Assembly (NCBI GenBank): GCA_016342745.1
Contig: JAEINT010000003.1
Coordinates: forward strand, 267,300-331,299
Direction: 5' to 3'
Origin: Labilibaculum sp.
GTDB lineage: Bacteria; Bacteroidota; Bacteroidia; Bacteroidales; Marinifilaceae
Length of the DNA: 64,000 nucleotides
The notes beneath the pieces are model-generated. The model worked only from the letters and a program-made list of their open reading frames with translations. It did no database searches and had not been told where the DNA came from. Below, in pieces: positions 37,454 to 45,866 of the stretch; within the stretch, counting starts at the first letter, position 1, and every line of letters starts with the position of its first letter. The position numbers were made by a program, and so were the translations under genes.

Positions 37454-37810
37454 TTTTAGTTCTTGTTCTCTAATAGAATAAGAAGGATAAATGAGAGAAG
37501 ATTTAACAAGCATTAATTCTAGAGCAAAAGCTTCTCGCTTGGTTCTGGTTTTATTCCTGAATAATTTTTTTGTTATGCGATCTTTGTTTTGTAGATTACA
37601 TGCTAATAATAACAGCAATTTATTGCTGCCTTTAGAGACTAGATAAATATCCTTTTACAATTAATAATAAGCGATATAAACAACATTTCGCTTATTTAAA
37701 AATTGGAATAAATTTATCTAAAGATATAGTAAGAATAGAGTTTTGAGCAAGAATTAAAGGGCATAAAACTCAATTCGAGTAAGTAAAACAAATAATTAAA
37801 AGAAAATATC
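37454..37810. other. Intergenic region with no gene seen
   Basis: About 360 bp of AT-rich sequence lie between the giant gene terminator and the small basic ORF. I see no ORF with support, no tRNA-like fold and no repeat. Confidence 0.5.
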
Positions 37811-37896
37811 ATGGCAAAAGGTAAAGATTCAAAGAAGAACCTGCTAAAACTCCAAAAGAAAAAAAGGCAGAAAAACTAGCAAAGAAATCCAAATAG
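37811..37896 (+). pseudogene. Small lysine-rich ORF broken by a frameshift
   Basis: ATG at 37811 gives MAKGKDSKKN and then soon a stop in that frame. Shifting frame after KDSKK gives PAKTPKEKKAEKLAKKSK and a TAG at 37894-37896. Together these look like the short lysine/alanine-rich MAKGK-type proteins seen in Bacteroidota. The gene has its own strong terminator at 37931. Either it is a recent frameshift or the two frames joined by a sequencing indel form one small protein of about 28 residues. Confidence 0.45.
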
Positions 37897-37930
37897 GATA
37901 AAAGTAATTTGGAAACCCAATAGTAAAATC

Positions 37931-37964
37931 AACAGCCCAAGCGTTTCGTTTGGGCTGTTTTTTT
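37931..37964 (+). terminator. Strong terminator behind the small lysine-rich ORF
   Basis: A 10- to 13-bp stem (AACAGCCCAA pairing with TTGGGCTGTT, extended inward with one G-T pair) is followed by seven T. No larger gene ends here, which supports the small ORF being transcribed. Confidence 0.9.
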
Positions 37965-38029
37965 AACCTTTATTTGGGTTCGTATGAGAATTTAAAATCA
38001 GTCTTCTAAGGTCATTAAATAGAAATTAA

Positions 38030-38037
38030 TAAATTTG
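38030..38037 (+). promoter_or_regulatory. -7 promoter element before the YkgJ-like gene
   Basis: TAAATTTG followed by CGC is a perfect TAnnTTTG match. It would give a leader of about 80 nt to the ATG at 38123. The -33 element is not clear. Confidence 0.4.
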
Positions 38038-38122
38038 CGCTTTCAAATAAGGTATTAACAATTTAGGAACGGAAAATTCTTTAAGTTGTTACCAGTGTTA
38101 TATCAAATATCAAGCAATAGGC

Positions 38123-38983
38123 ATGCAAATAAATAAACTTACTAGTCAAAATATATTACCGCTTACCTGCTCACGAACCGGAACTTGCTGCCAAGCAAAA
38201 TTGGTGATGCTTAACCCTTGGGAGTTGCTTAATCTTGCCAAAGAGAAAAAGAATACGCCAAAAGAATTTCGTGATCTTTATTGTGAATTTGGAGGGATTC
38301 GTTTGCGCTTTGATGGTAAACTAGAGGGGAGCGAGAAACCAGTTTGCTCTCAATATGTCGATAATTTTGGCTGTAGTGTACATTTGGGACGTCCGTTAGC
38401 TTGTCGCTTATATCCACTAGGTCGTCAGGTACAAAGTAACGAAGTTCACTATATGTACCAAGGTGATCAATTTCCTTGTTTGGAACAATGTCCTGAAGTT
38501 AAAGAATTACCTCATATAAGTGTGGGTGACTATCTTAATGGGCAAATAACAGATCAATTTGAGAAGGCGCAAGACGGCTATTTAGAACTGATGCAAAACG
38601 TAGCAGATATCGCATTTGAATTACTGCTTGATACTGGCTTGGCTGCATCGGGAGATAAGGAAACCTTGCCACTTTGGAGAAAGATGGGTGATGAGGATCC
38701 AGAGGTATTGGCCGAAAGGATAGGACAGGAATGGATGGATTGTTTGATGATTCCAGAGATTTCTGAAGATGATTCTATCGCTTTTGTTGAAAAGCATAAT
38801 GAATTGCTTCAATTAAAAATACAGGAAGAATTTGGCAACTCGCAAACAAAGCAAGAATTGCACAAAGCTTCGGTTTTAGTAATGGCCTTGGCCTTGCATT
38901 TGGCTCGAGGTTTGGGTGCAAATCCGAAAGAACTTGCTGAACTTTGGGTTGATACTGCAAAAAGTCATGGGGCTCAGGAATAG
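38123..38983 (+). CDS. YkgJ-family cysteine cluster protein
   Basis: A 286-residue cytoplasmic protein. Its N-terminal half carries the Zn/Fe-binding cysteine cluster of the YkgJ (CxxCxxCC-type) family: CSRTGTCC at about residues 13-20, CSQYVDNFGCSVHLGRPLACRLYP at about 75-97, and CLEQC near 118-122. The C-terminal part (about 135-286) is helical and has no motif I recognise. The family is thought to bind a metal or Fe-S cluster, and its biochemical role is not settled. It is probably a single gene with a -7 promoter element at 38030; a weak hairpin follows the stop. The glyoxalase-like gene downstream has its own strong ribosome-binding site. Confidence 0.88.
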   Translation: MQINKLTSQNILPLTCSRTGTCCQAKLVMLNPWELLNLAKEKKNTPKEFRDLYCEFGGIRLRFDGKLEGSEKPVCSQYVDNFGCSVHLGRPLACRLYPLGRQVQSNEVHYMYQGDQFPCLEQCPEVKELPHISVGDYLNGQITDQFEKAQDGYLELMQNVADIAFELLLDTGLAASGDKETLPLWRKMGDEDPEVLAERIGQEWMDCLMIPEISEDDSIAFVEKHNELLQLKIQEEFGNSQTKQELHKASVLVMALALHLARGLGANPKELAELWVDTAKSHGAQE

Positions 38984-39070
38984 TATACATGCTCATCTTA
39001 TTTATGAGCGGCATTACCCTTTTTTATGATAGAAGAATAATAAAAGTAAATTAGCTTGAGGAGGAAAAAA

Positions 39071-39451
39071 ATGAACTACAAATTAGAACATGCTTGTATC
39101 AGAGTAATGGATTTAGACAAATCAGTAGATTTTTATAAAAAAGCATTGTCTTTAGAGGAACTAAAGAGACGGGATTATCCTGATTATAAGTTTACCCTCG
39201 TGTATCTTAGCGATGAAAATAGAAATTTTGAAATAGAGCTAACGTATAATTATAATACCGAAAAACCATATGAAATGGGAAATGGTTTTAGTCATTTTGC
39301 TTTGACAGTTAGTGATTTAGAAGAGTCCTATGAATTTCATAAAAATATGGGGCTCGAAACAACAGATCTTAAAGGCTTGCCAGGCGAAAAACCTAAATAC
39401 TATTTCATTACAGATCCTGATGGATATAAGATTGAGATTATAAGAAGCTAA
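39071..39451 (+). CDS. Glyoxalase I-like (VOC fold) metalloprotein
   Basis: A 126-residue protein. I start at the ATG at 39071, because AGGAGG at 39059-39064 sits 6 nt before it; the frame's TTG at 39056 would place that Shine-Dalgarno sequence inside the gene. It has two beta-alpha-beta-beta-beta modules of the vicinal oxygen chelate fold, with all four glyoxalase I metal ligands at the expected places: His7 (LEHACIRV), Glu56 (FEIELTYN), His75 (GFSHFALTV) and Glu122 (YKIEII). Glyoxalase I converts the methylglyoxal-thiol hemithioacetal to S-lactoylglutathione; the thiol used in this lineage is not known. FITDPDGYKIEI is the usual C-terminal signature. A strong terminator follows. Confidence 0.92.
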   Translation: MNYKLEHACIRVMDLDKSVDFYKKALSLEELKRRDYPDYKFTLVYLSDENRNFEIELTYNYNTEKPYEMGNGFSHFALTVSDLEESYEFHKNMGLETTDLKGLPGEKPKYYFITDPDGYKIEIIRS

Positions 39452-39514
39452 GAGATATAAATTAGACCCATTACCGTGGTGTTTGTTCTCATTTCTTAGA
39501 ATTTATTCCATACA

Positions 39515-39551
39515 AAAAGCATCAAAATTGAAAAACTTTGATGCTTTTTTT
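39515..39551 (+). terminator. Terminator after the glyoxalase-like gene
   Basis: A 12-bp perfect stem (AAAAGCATCAAA/TTTGATGCTTTT) with a 10-nt loop is followed by a T run. It also marks the left edge of the decayed carbohydrate locus. Confidence 0.9.
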
Positions 39552-39564
39552 GTGGAGCGAATTT

Positions 39565-39690
39565 TTAGTTACTATCTGGTATCAAAATGGAAAGTACAGA
39601 GCTATTGTAAAAGATATGCACAGTGCCTTTACCGATAACGGTGTTATACACTCTTGGAATGTTCAAATTCCAATTATAACGAAAGAGTAA
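39565..39690 (+). pseudogene. Relic of a glycoside hydrolase-like gene end (GH43/GH117-like)
   Basis: An open frame without start begins just behind the terminator and ends with TAA at 39688. It reads TIWYQNGKYRAIVKDMHSAF and continues to IPIITKE. The WYQNGKYRAIVKDM block resembles a strand pair of five-bladed propeller hydrolases of the GH43/GH117 type. It lacks everything upstream, so it is a 3' fragment at most. The family is a low-confidence guess; the context of other broken glycosidases supports the idea. Confidence 0.35.
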
Positions 39691-39746
39691 TAAGCTGAAT
39701 CCGATTAAAAATTCATGTAGAACTCAGATTAATAATAAATCAAATA

Positions 39747-39928
39747 ATGAAAAACAATAATGTAATTATACTTATTGGCTTACTACTTTTATTATTCCCA
39801 TTACGATACAAGCACAATTACCAGCCGAAATAGATACCTCTAAAACATGGTACCTATCATGGAGCGATGATTTCGATTATGAAAATAGTAAACTAGATTT
39901 AGCTAGTTTGTTAAATATCCCCCACTAA
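39747..39928 (+). pseudogene. Truncated and frameshifted 5' end of a second GH16-type gene
   Basis: ATG at 39747 opens a signal peptide (MKNNNVIILIGLLLLLFP) and then runs to a stop. A shift of frame after the proline gives IQAQLPAEIDTSKTWYLSWS and then DDFDYENSKLDLASL, with the W-S-D-D-F start seen in GH16 enzymes (compare MSDEFDA at 40043). The similarity ends at about 39915 and a TAA follows, so the gene is both frameshifted and deleted. Confidence 0.55.
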
Positions 39929-40042
39929 TACGCGTTAAATTGTCACATGTCTTGTAGTGCTCATTGACTATTTTTGTAAGTAATAAATCCTAAAAAGCCA
40001 ACTAAGTTGGCTATTTCAGAAAAAAAATAGCGCCCCTACACT

Positions 40043-42232
40043 ATGAAACAGTTTAAAACAATTGCCTTAACCATTCTACTGTCCTTTAGTTTTCATGTAC
40101 TTGTTCTCGCAGGTCCACCAGATCCACCAGTAGGAAAAGTTTGGGTATTAAATCATGAAATGAGTGATGAGTTCGATGCAAACAGTCCAAATATTGAAAA
40201 ATGGAAGGTATTTGACAAGGGCGATTCATGGGGACGTACCGCATCATTCGATAAGCGTGTTCACGAAGCTGTAAAGGATGCAGCATCTGACAATTATTAT
40301 TTAAGCATGAACCCAATGTGGTACTATGAAGACGAACGTTTTCCAAGAGGGAATGGTCTTGATTATTACTTTGCCGGTGGAGGAATGAATACGCGTGAGA
40401 TGCAAACCTATGGATATTTTGAGGTGAGGATAAGACCATCAGATTTTCCAATGGGATCAGGAGTTTTTATGAATTCTAGGGGTACCACTTCTGACGATTG
40501 CAATACAAAATATGCTACGGAATTAGATATTATTGAAAATATGGGATATACAGGCCCATTTAATGAACATGGTAATGGGAGCTTTAATAATTATCAACAT
40601 GTAAATTCACATACAAAACCATTTACAGATGCTTCTGGTTCATGTGAGAGGTTACCTTACGAATCTACCAATAGCGGAGTCGACGCTAAATTGTTGGATG
40701 AGCCACTTGGATTTAATACTGTCGGTATGTGGTGGAAAGACGAAAATACAGCGGAATTCTATAATAATGATACTTATTTTGGAAGCATAACACCAAATAG
40801 GGCTTTTTACCTGCCAATGCCAGTGATTCTTACAATGGAAACTTATAGCTGGGGTGACGACGAAAAAAATGCAACCAATCCCAAACCACTCGAATGGATG
40901 TTTGAAGACGACTTTCGAACAAAAGAACAACGTGCTGTAATGTATGATTGGGTTCGTGTATGGAAGCTTGTTGATATAGATGCGTCCCAATTTAATAATT
41001 CCACGGATAATGTGCGGGGACAATTCGATACAATAACTGCATATCCTGACAAGAAACTATCTACTACAATAATATATTCGGCAACAGCTGAGAGAATAGT
41101 AGTGGCAAGTGTCTATAATCCTGCCGGAATAAAATTGACTGATGCAACATTTACTGTTTCAGAAGGAGTGAAGTCGATATTTAATGAATTCGAGTTTGAC
41201 TCTGATTTAACCATCGCGGATGGATACAAGATCATTTTTGATATTAAAGATGGAACAAGCATTTTAAAATCGGACACTTCGATTGTTAATATTGTAGGCA
41301 AGCCTTTAGAGAAAAAATTATGGCGCGATGGCATTCCAACATCTTTACTTCCAGGAGAAACTGAGTACAGTATTGATGTAAAATACGAAACAGATACTAG
41401 CAGCACTGTTGTGATAGAAATCCGTAAACCTGATGGTAGTTGGTTTGGTAGTGGCAATGCAAATGTAGATGCCGGGAATGGAACAGTTGTGGTTAATGTT
41501 ACAACTCCTTCTCCTACAACAGTCGCTAGCAACTATTTTTATAAAGTATATATGTATCGACAAGGCTACAATTGGCAGGATCCACTAAATACTTCAATTT
41601 CGCCTAATATCTATTTCGATGTTGAAGAACCATTGGTTCATGGTATTGATTTCCTTGCAACACCAACAGAACTAGCCGATACTGTTTCAAGCTTTCAAGT
41701 TGAATTTGAATATGCAACCAATGAGAACGGCACATTAGATATTGAATTAATCAATTTCAATAATGAAGTTGTTGCAACAGAGCATCGTATCGAGCGCATA
41801 GGAAACAGAACTCTAAAACGTACCATTGATATTGATTCGGTTCTCACAGCTTCAAACGATTACAAGCTTGCAATAATGTTCAATCCTGAGAATGACTCAT
41901 TTACGACCCTAACCGATACGGTATATAATGTTTCAATTATCTCAACCCAGGATGATGGAATAACTGGGATTAATGAAGCCAGAGATTATGGTTTAACACT
42001 GTATCCTAACCCAGTGCATGATGGACTGCTCTATATCGAATCTAGTAATTTAGTCAGAGAGAAATTAAATTATTCTATTTACTCTATGTCTGGAACGCTT
42101 ATGCAAATGGGGCTAATTCCAGGTAATCATTCAAAAACGACCATCAATATTGATAAAATTCCTGCTGGATGTTATATGATTCTTATAACAAATAAGAAAA
42201 CTAAAGTGGCTTCTCGATTTATTAAAATGTAG
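40043..42232 (+). CDS. T9SS-exported GH16-family glycoside hydrolase (agarase/porphyranase-like)
   Basis: A 729-residue protein with a signal peptide (1-23, ending VLAG). The catalytic GH16 domain is at about 28-312, with the beta-bulge active site ELDIIE: Glu160 nucleophile, Asp162, Glu165 acid/base. The ATFD-like start (HEMSDEFDANSPNIEKWKVF) and YGYFEVRIRPSDFPMGSGVFMNS are typical of marine beta-agarase/porphyranase/carrageenase-type GH16. Three beta-sandwich domains of about 100 residues follow (about 320-640), then a T9SS type A sorting signal (LYPNPVHDGLLYIE to the end). It should be exported and act on an algal galactan; the exact specificity needs loop comparison. It is the only intact large secreted enzyme in a locus with several broken glycosidase genes. 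Confidence 0.9.
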   Translation: MKQFKTIALTILLSFSFHVLVLAGPPDPPVGKVWVLNHEMSDEFDANSPNIEKWKVFDKGDSWGRTASFDKRVHEAVKDAASDNYYLSMNPMWYYEDERFPRGNGLDYYFAGGGMNTREMQTYGYFEVRIRPSDFPMGSGVFMNSRGTTSDDCNTKYATELDIIENMGYTGPFNEHGNGSFNNYQHVNSHTKPFTDASGSCERLPYESTNSGVDAKLLDEPLGFNTVGMWWKDENTAEFYNNDTYFGSITPNRAFYLPMPVILTMETYSWGDDEKNATNPKPLEWMFEDDFRTKEQRAVMYDWVRVWKLVDIDASQFNNSTDNVRGQFDTITAYPDKKLSTTIIYSATAERIVVASVYNPAGIKLTDATFTVSEGVKSIFNEFEFDSDLTIADGYKIIFDIKDGTSILKSDTSIVNIVGKPLEKKLWRDGIPTSLLPGETEYSIDVKYETDTSSTVVIEIRKPDGSWFGSGNANVDAGNGTVVVNVTTPSPTTVASNYFYKVYMYRQGYNWQDPLNTSISPNIYFDVEEPLVHGIDFLATPTELADTVSSFQVEFEYATNENGTLDIELINFNNEVVATEHRIERIGNRTLKRTIDIDSVLTASNDYKLAIMFNPENDSFTTLTDTVYNVSIISTQDDGITGINEARDYGLTLYPNPVHDGLLYIESSNLVREKLNYSIYSMSGTLMQMGLIPGNHSKTTINIDKIPAGCYMILITNKKTKVASRFIKM

Positions 42233-42243
42233 ATGTGAAAAAT

Positions 42244-42276
42244 AAAACGAAATCGTTACAAAGCGATTTCGTTTTT
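42244..42276 (+). terminator. Terminator of the GH16 gene
   Basis: A 12-bp perfect stem (AAAACGAAATCG/CGATTTCGTTTT) with an 8-nt loop is followed by T's, 11 bp after the stop. Confidence 0.9.
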
Positions 42277-42424
42277 CCTATAAACAGTACAATAATCATA
42301 AAAATTCGGCTGATAAATTGCTTCTCAGTCCTTTTCAATTTTGAATGTTTCAAATTCTAAAATTATAGTGTGATAGTATAATGCAGTTGAATTAATCGTC
42401 TATCTAAGTTTTAAAGAAAAGAAT

Positions 42425-43927
42425 ATGAGTATAAAAGTCAACATTGTATGGTTTCTGTTTTTGCTAAGTGTTTTTGGCTGCAATTCAAGAGTACAAACAG
42501 ATAGTAAACACGAAAAATATGAACCAAACTGGTCATCGCTCAGAAAACACAATACCCCTGATTGGCTAGATGGGATGAAGTTCGGGATGTATTTTCATTG
42601 GGGACCAACAACAGTGCAAGGATTAATAGGTAATGATAGTTTAAGCAGATTAGAAGCAATTGATCAATGGACTGCAGACAAATTCAGTGCAAAATCGTGG
42701 GTGGATGTAATGCAAGCTTCAGGAGCGCAATTCGGCGGACCTGTGGCATGGCATGGTTGTGGCTTATTAAATTGGGATAGCGATATTACAGAATGGAACT
42801 CAAAACAAAAAGGCCCAAAAATTGATATCTACGGAGAACTGGCTAAGGAACTCCGAAAAAGAGATATGCCAATTATCTCTTCCTTTCATACTGGTAATTT
42901 TTACAGCAGAATGTGGGGCCCTATTTCGAATTCAGATACAACTTACCTTAATCCTGATGAGGACTATTCTGCCTATGGAACCATGAATGATGGACGCATT
43001 GGATCTATAATATTTGATGCATGGTATGCACGAATTGCCGAAGCAATTGAAAAATATCAACCTGATATGATCTGGTTTGATACCGGTTTTGGTGGAACGG
43101 TAAACAAAGAATTAAAAAAGGAAATGCATAAAGGCCGATTGCTACCTGATAAAAGTAATAAGCATGGCAGTGTACCAGAAGCATATCAACAAAAATTGAT
43201 TAGCTATTATTTCAACAAAGGTATCGATTGGGGTAAAGAGCTTGAAGTGATTTATAAATCGCACGATATTCCTGTGGGAATAGGTATGCGCGATATTGAA
43301 AATGGAAACTTGGAGGGTTTACAATACGATCCGTGGATGGCCGATATTGATATGTCTTTACATTTTGATTGGTCACCTACATGGTTTTACAACCCGAAAA
43401 ACCCCATAAAAGAGGCAGGAACCTTAATAGATATGTTGGTTGATATGACCAGTAAAAATGGTAGAATGCTATTAAATGTACCACCTTTGGCTGATGGCTC
43501 ATTCTCCGATGATGTAAAAAAGGAACTTTATGCCATGGGAGCTTGGTTAAAAATTAATGGGGAAGCCATTTACAATACCATACCTTGGATATATTTTGGT
43601 GAAGGTCCTACTGAAGTAACACTTGCAGGGCATCATGCACAAGGTAAACACTATGGTAAGTATATACCCAAATACAAAGCAGACGATATTCGCTTTACGC
43701 AAAATGAAAAATACCTGTATGCCATTTGTCTTGATTGGCCAGGTGATCAACTTGCAATTAGAAGCCTGGGAAGCAACGGAAAAATATATCCAAACAGTAT
43801 AAAAAGTATTCGTTTGCTTGGCTATGATAAAGATCTCAAATGGACCCAAAATCCTGAGGCTTTGGTAATAGAATTCCCTAAAGAAAAGCCTTGCAATTTT
43901 GCTTACACGTTAAAGATCGAGAGATAA
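42425..43927 (+). CDS. GH29-family alpha-L-fucosidase-like lipoprotein
   Basis: A 500-residue lipoprotein (lipobox VFGC, Cys19). The GH29 catalytic barrel starts at about residue 35 (WLDGMKFGMYFHWGP, the family's N-terminal strand with FGxYFHWG). The nucleophile is Asp219 in MIWFDTGFGG. Other landmarks are ISSFHTGNFYSRMWG and MTSKNGRMLLNVPPLADGSF near the end of the barrel (the LLNxxPxxDG segment). A C-terminal beta domain follows to residue 500. Such enzymes remove terminal alpha-L-fucose, and some members act on galactose or related sugars, which is plausible in an algal-galactan setting. It is followed 29 bp later by the broken GH28 gene, so the two were probably an operon. The gene looks intact. 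Confidence 0.9.
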   Translation: MSIKVNIVWFLFLLSVFGCNSRVQTDSKHEKYEPNWSSLRKHNTPDWLDGMKFGMYFHWGPTTVQGLIGNDSLSRLEAIDQWTADKFSAKSWVDVMQASGAQFGGPVAWHGCGLLNWDSDITEWNSKQKGPKIDIYGELAKELRKRDMPIISSFHTGNFYSRMWGPISNSDTTYLNPDEDYSAYGTMNDGRIGSIIFDAWYARIAEAIEKYQPDMIWFDTGFGGTVNKELKKEMHKGRLLPDKSNKHGSVPEAYQQKLISYYFNKGIDWGKELEVIYKSHDIPVGIGMRDIENGNLEGLQYDPWMADIDMSLHFDWSPTWFYNPKNPIKEAGTLIDMLVDMTSKNGRMLLNVPPLADGSFSDDVKKELYAMGAWLKINGEAIYNTIPWIYFGEGPTEVTLAGHHAQGKHYGKYIPKYKADDIRFTQNEKYLYAICLDWPGDQLAIRSLGSNGKIYPNSIKSIRLLGYDKDLKWTQNPEALVIEFPKEKPCNFAYTLKIER

Positions 43928-43956
43928 GAAATGTACTCTTAATAAGAAACTGAAAC

Positions 43957-45372
43957 ATGCGAAGAATAAAACTAATTATATCCATCTCATTATTCATCTT
44001 TCCAATAATTGTTTGGGGTAAAGCTTATAATGTATCTGACTATGGTGCTATTAATGATGGAAAAGTGTTGAATACCCTAGCCATTCAAAAAGCTATCGAT
44101 GATTGTACTAAAACAGGTGGTACTGTAATGATTGATGGTGGGGGAACCTACTTGTCAGGCAAAATCCACTTAAAGGATAATGTAGCCTTGCATGTGGCCG
44201 GAGGAACTACTTTATAAGGCAGTCCAACCTATACCGACTATACAAAAGATACCTATAAAATGATGTATCAGTTTAGTACCCATATGGATCGCTGTTTTAT
44301 TTTTGCACGTAATGCCACAAACATCGCCATAGAAGGGTATGGAACCATAGATGGAAACGGACATCAAGAAAACTTCCCTAAAAAGGGCGGAAGTGGTCGT
44401 CCTATGCTTATTCGCTTTTTAGAATGTGAAAATATACACCTACAAAGCATCAATCTTATTAACCCGGCAAGCTGGACAAGCGTATTTCTATATTGTGATA
44501 ACATTAGTGTTACAGGAATAAATATTCATAGTCGCGTTAATTATAATGGCGATGGACTGGATTTCGATGGATGTACAAAAGTTAGGGTATCAAACAGTAA
44601 TTTCGATAATAGCGATGATTGTATTTGCCTTCAGACTTCACGATCCGATAAACCATGTAAAGATCTTGTAATAACGAACAATACTTTCACATCTAAATGG
44701 GCAGGTATTAGAATTGGCTTACTATCTAAAGGAGATATAGAATCTGTTACGGTAAGCAATTGTACATTTAGAGATATTGAAGATGCTGGTTTGAAAATTC
44801 AGCAAAACGAAGGTGGGGAGATGAAAAACATGACCTTTTCTAACCTAGTTATGGAAAACGTTCCACGTCCTATATTTATGACCTTTTGCCAACAGCGAAT
44901 GAGCGTATAAACGCCTCAAGGGCAATTAGAACCAACGAAGCGAATGCACGGATTTTATTTTAACAACATCATAGCAGATAACTCGGAAGGAGATAAAAAC
45001 TCAGCAATATTTATCACAGGAACACCCAATCAAAGAATAGAAGATGTATCAATCAAAGATGTACGATTCATTGTTTCGGGAGGTGGAACTACGGAAGATG
45101 CCGCAAAGGTTGATTCGGTAAAAGAATATACGCAGGAAGTAATGGGACCTCATTCACCCGAATTTTATTCCATTGGTACCTTGCCTGCTTTTGGGGTTTA
45201 TGCTCGACACATTGATGATTTGCATCTTGAGAATATCAACATCCATATATTGAGCTCTGATGAACGTCCTGCAGTTATTGTGGATGATGTTACGAAATTC
45301 TATAATGATATCATTAAAGTGAATAGTGAAGTGATAAATAATAAAGAGATTTTGAAAACGAGTAGTAATTGA
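43957..45372 (+). pseudogene. GH28-family (polygalacturonase-like) gene with two in-frame TAA codons
   Basis: One frame runs for 472 codons, broken only by TAA at 44215-44217 and TAA at 44908-44910; there is no frameshift. Part 1 has a signal peptide (ISLFIFPIIVWG) and the beta-helix start YGAINDGKVLNTLAIQKAID. Part 2 carries the GH28 core: GDGLDFDG (NTD-equivalent), SDDCICLQ (the DD pair), KWAGIRIG and GLKIQ (RIK-equivalent). Part 3 is the C-terminal coil set. The sequence across each stop matches a normal GH28 flow (GGTTL, stop, GSPTYTDY; SV, stop, TPQGQLEPTKRM). It would be secreted and cut galacturonate- or related uronate-type links if functional. I judge it a recent pseudogene, since neighbouring genes are also broken. 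Confidence 0.85.
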
Positions 45373-45390
45373 AAATCAATAATCGAAACG

Positions 45391-45720
45391 ATGAGCAAGT
45401 AACTTAAAATATCGATGCTTGCCATATTTTTGAGTGGTACTTGTACAAATACTAAGAGCCCAAGCTTAACACAGGATTTTAATGAACATTGGCAGTTTTA
45501 CTGAGCAGACATAGTTAATGATGCTATGATAGATATGGCAAGCACTCAATGGGAGGCTTTTCAAATACTGATTGGATTATAGAAATGGATTAAACACGCA
45601 AAAATATAGCTGTTCGCACTGGGTTTTTACAAAGAGGGATTGGCTGGTATAGCAAGACATTTAAAATGCCTCTATCCGCAAAAGAAAAACCCTATAAATC
45701 AACTGATTTATAAGGTTTTG
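45391..45720 (+). pseudogene. Degenerate 5' fragment of a GH2 (beta-galactosidase-like) gene
   Basis: It starts with ATG AGC AAG TAA, then a hydrophobic lipoprotein-like segment (ISMLAIFLSGTC), then FNEHWQFY, stop (TGA), ADIVNDAMIDMASTQWEAF. After a frameshift the next frame gives DWIIEMD, stop, then AVRTGFLQRGIGWYSKTFKM. Both blocks are the N-terminal sugar-binding domain of GH2 enzymes (W-x-F... HDW... GGIGWYRKTF). So there are at least three stops and one frameshift, and everything beyond about residue 110 is missing. The relic ends about 20 bp from the 3' end of tRNA-Ser. Confidence 0.7.
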
Positions 45721-45742
45721 GTATTAGATAACTCTAAATTTG

Positions 45743-45827
45743 CGGAGAGAGAGGGATTCGAACCCCCGGTACCTTGCGGTACACGTGCTTTCCAAGCACG
45801 CACGATCGGCCACTCTGTCATCCCTCC
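45743..45827 (-). tRNA. tRNA-Ser (anticodon GGA)
   Basis: The minus strand folds as a class II tRNA. The acceptor stem is GGAGGGA with TCTCTCC. The anticodon stem CGTGC/GCACG holds the loop TTGGAAA (anticodon GGA). The long variable arm has GTACC/GGTAC, and the T arm is GGGGG-TTCGAAT-CCCTC. The discriminator base is G and no CCA is encoded. Length is 85 nt. Its 3' end faces the decayed glycosidase locus. Confidence 0.95.
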
Positions 45828-45858
45828 AGGCAATATCCATTAGGATAATCGTGCGGAA

Positions 45859-45866
45859 CAAAAGTA
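45859..45866 (-). promoter_or_regulatory. -7 promoter element of tRNA-Ser
   Basis: The minus strand reads TACTTTTG, a TAnnTTTG match. It would start transcription about 25 nt before the tRNA. The -33 element is not clear. Confidence 0.4.

Noticed and set aside
38991..39009. Hairpin GCTCAT/ATGAGC behind the YkgJ-like gene
   Set aside because: The stem is only 6 bp and the T run is 13 nt away, so it is not a convincing terminator.
39996..40018. Hairpin AGCCAAC/GTTGGCT upstream of the GH16 gene
   Set aside because: It has no T run behind it and lies between a possible -7 element (39969-39976) and the start codon. It may be a leader structure, but nothing decides it.
5708..44910. Idea that the in-frame stops (TAG 5708, TAA 44215, TAA 44908, TGA in the GH2 relic) are recoded as sense
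   Set aside because: All three stop codons occur internally, they are mixed with frameshifts and truncations, and many intact neighbouring genes end normally with TAA or TAG. Decay or base errors explain this better than recoding.
45640..45843. A 67-codon plus-strand ORF ending in an EGFEPPVPCGTRAFQA-type peptide
   Set aside because: It is the reverse complement of tRNA-Ser plus the end of the GH2 relic; this peptide is a well-known false gene over serine tRNAs.
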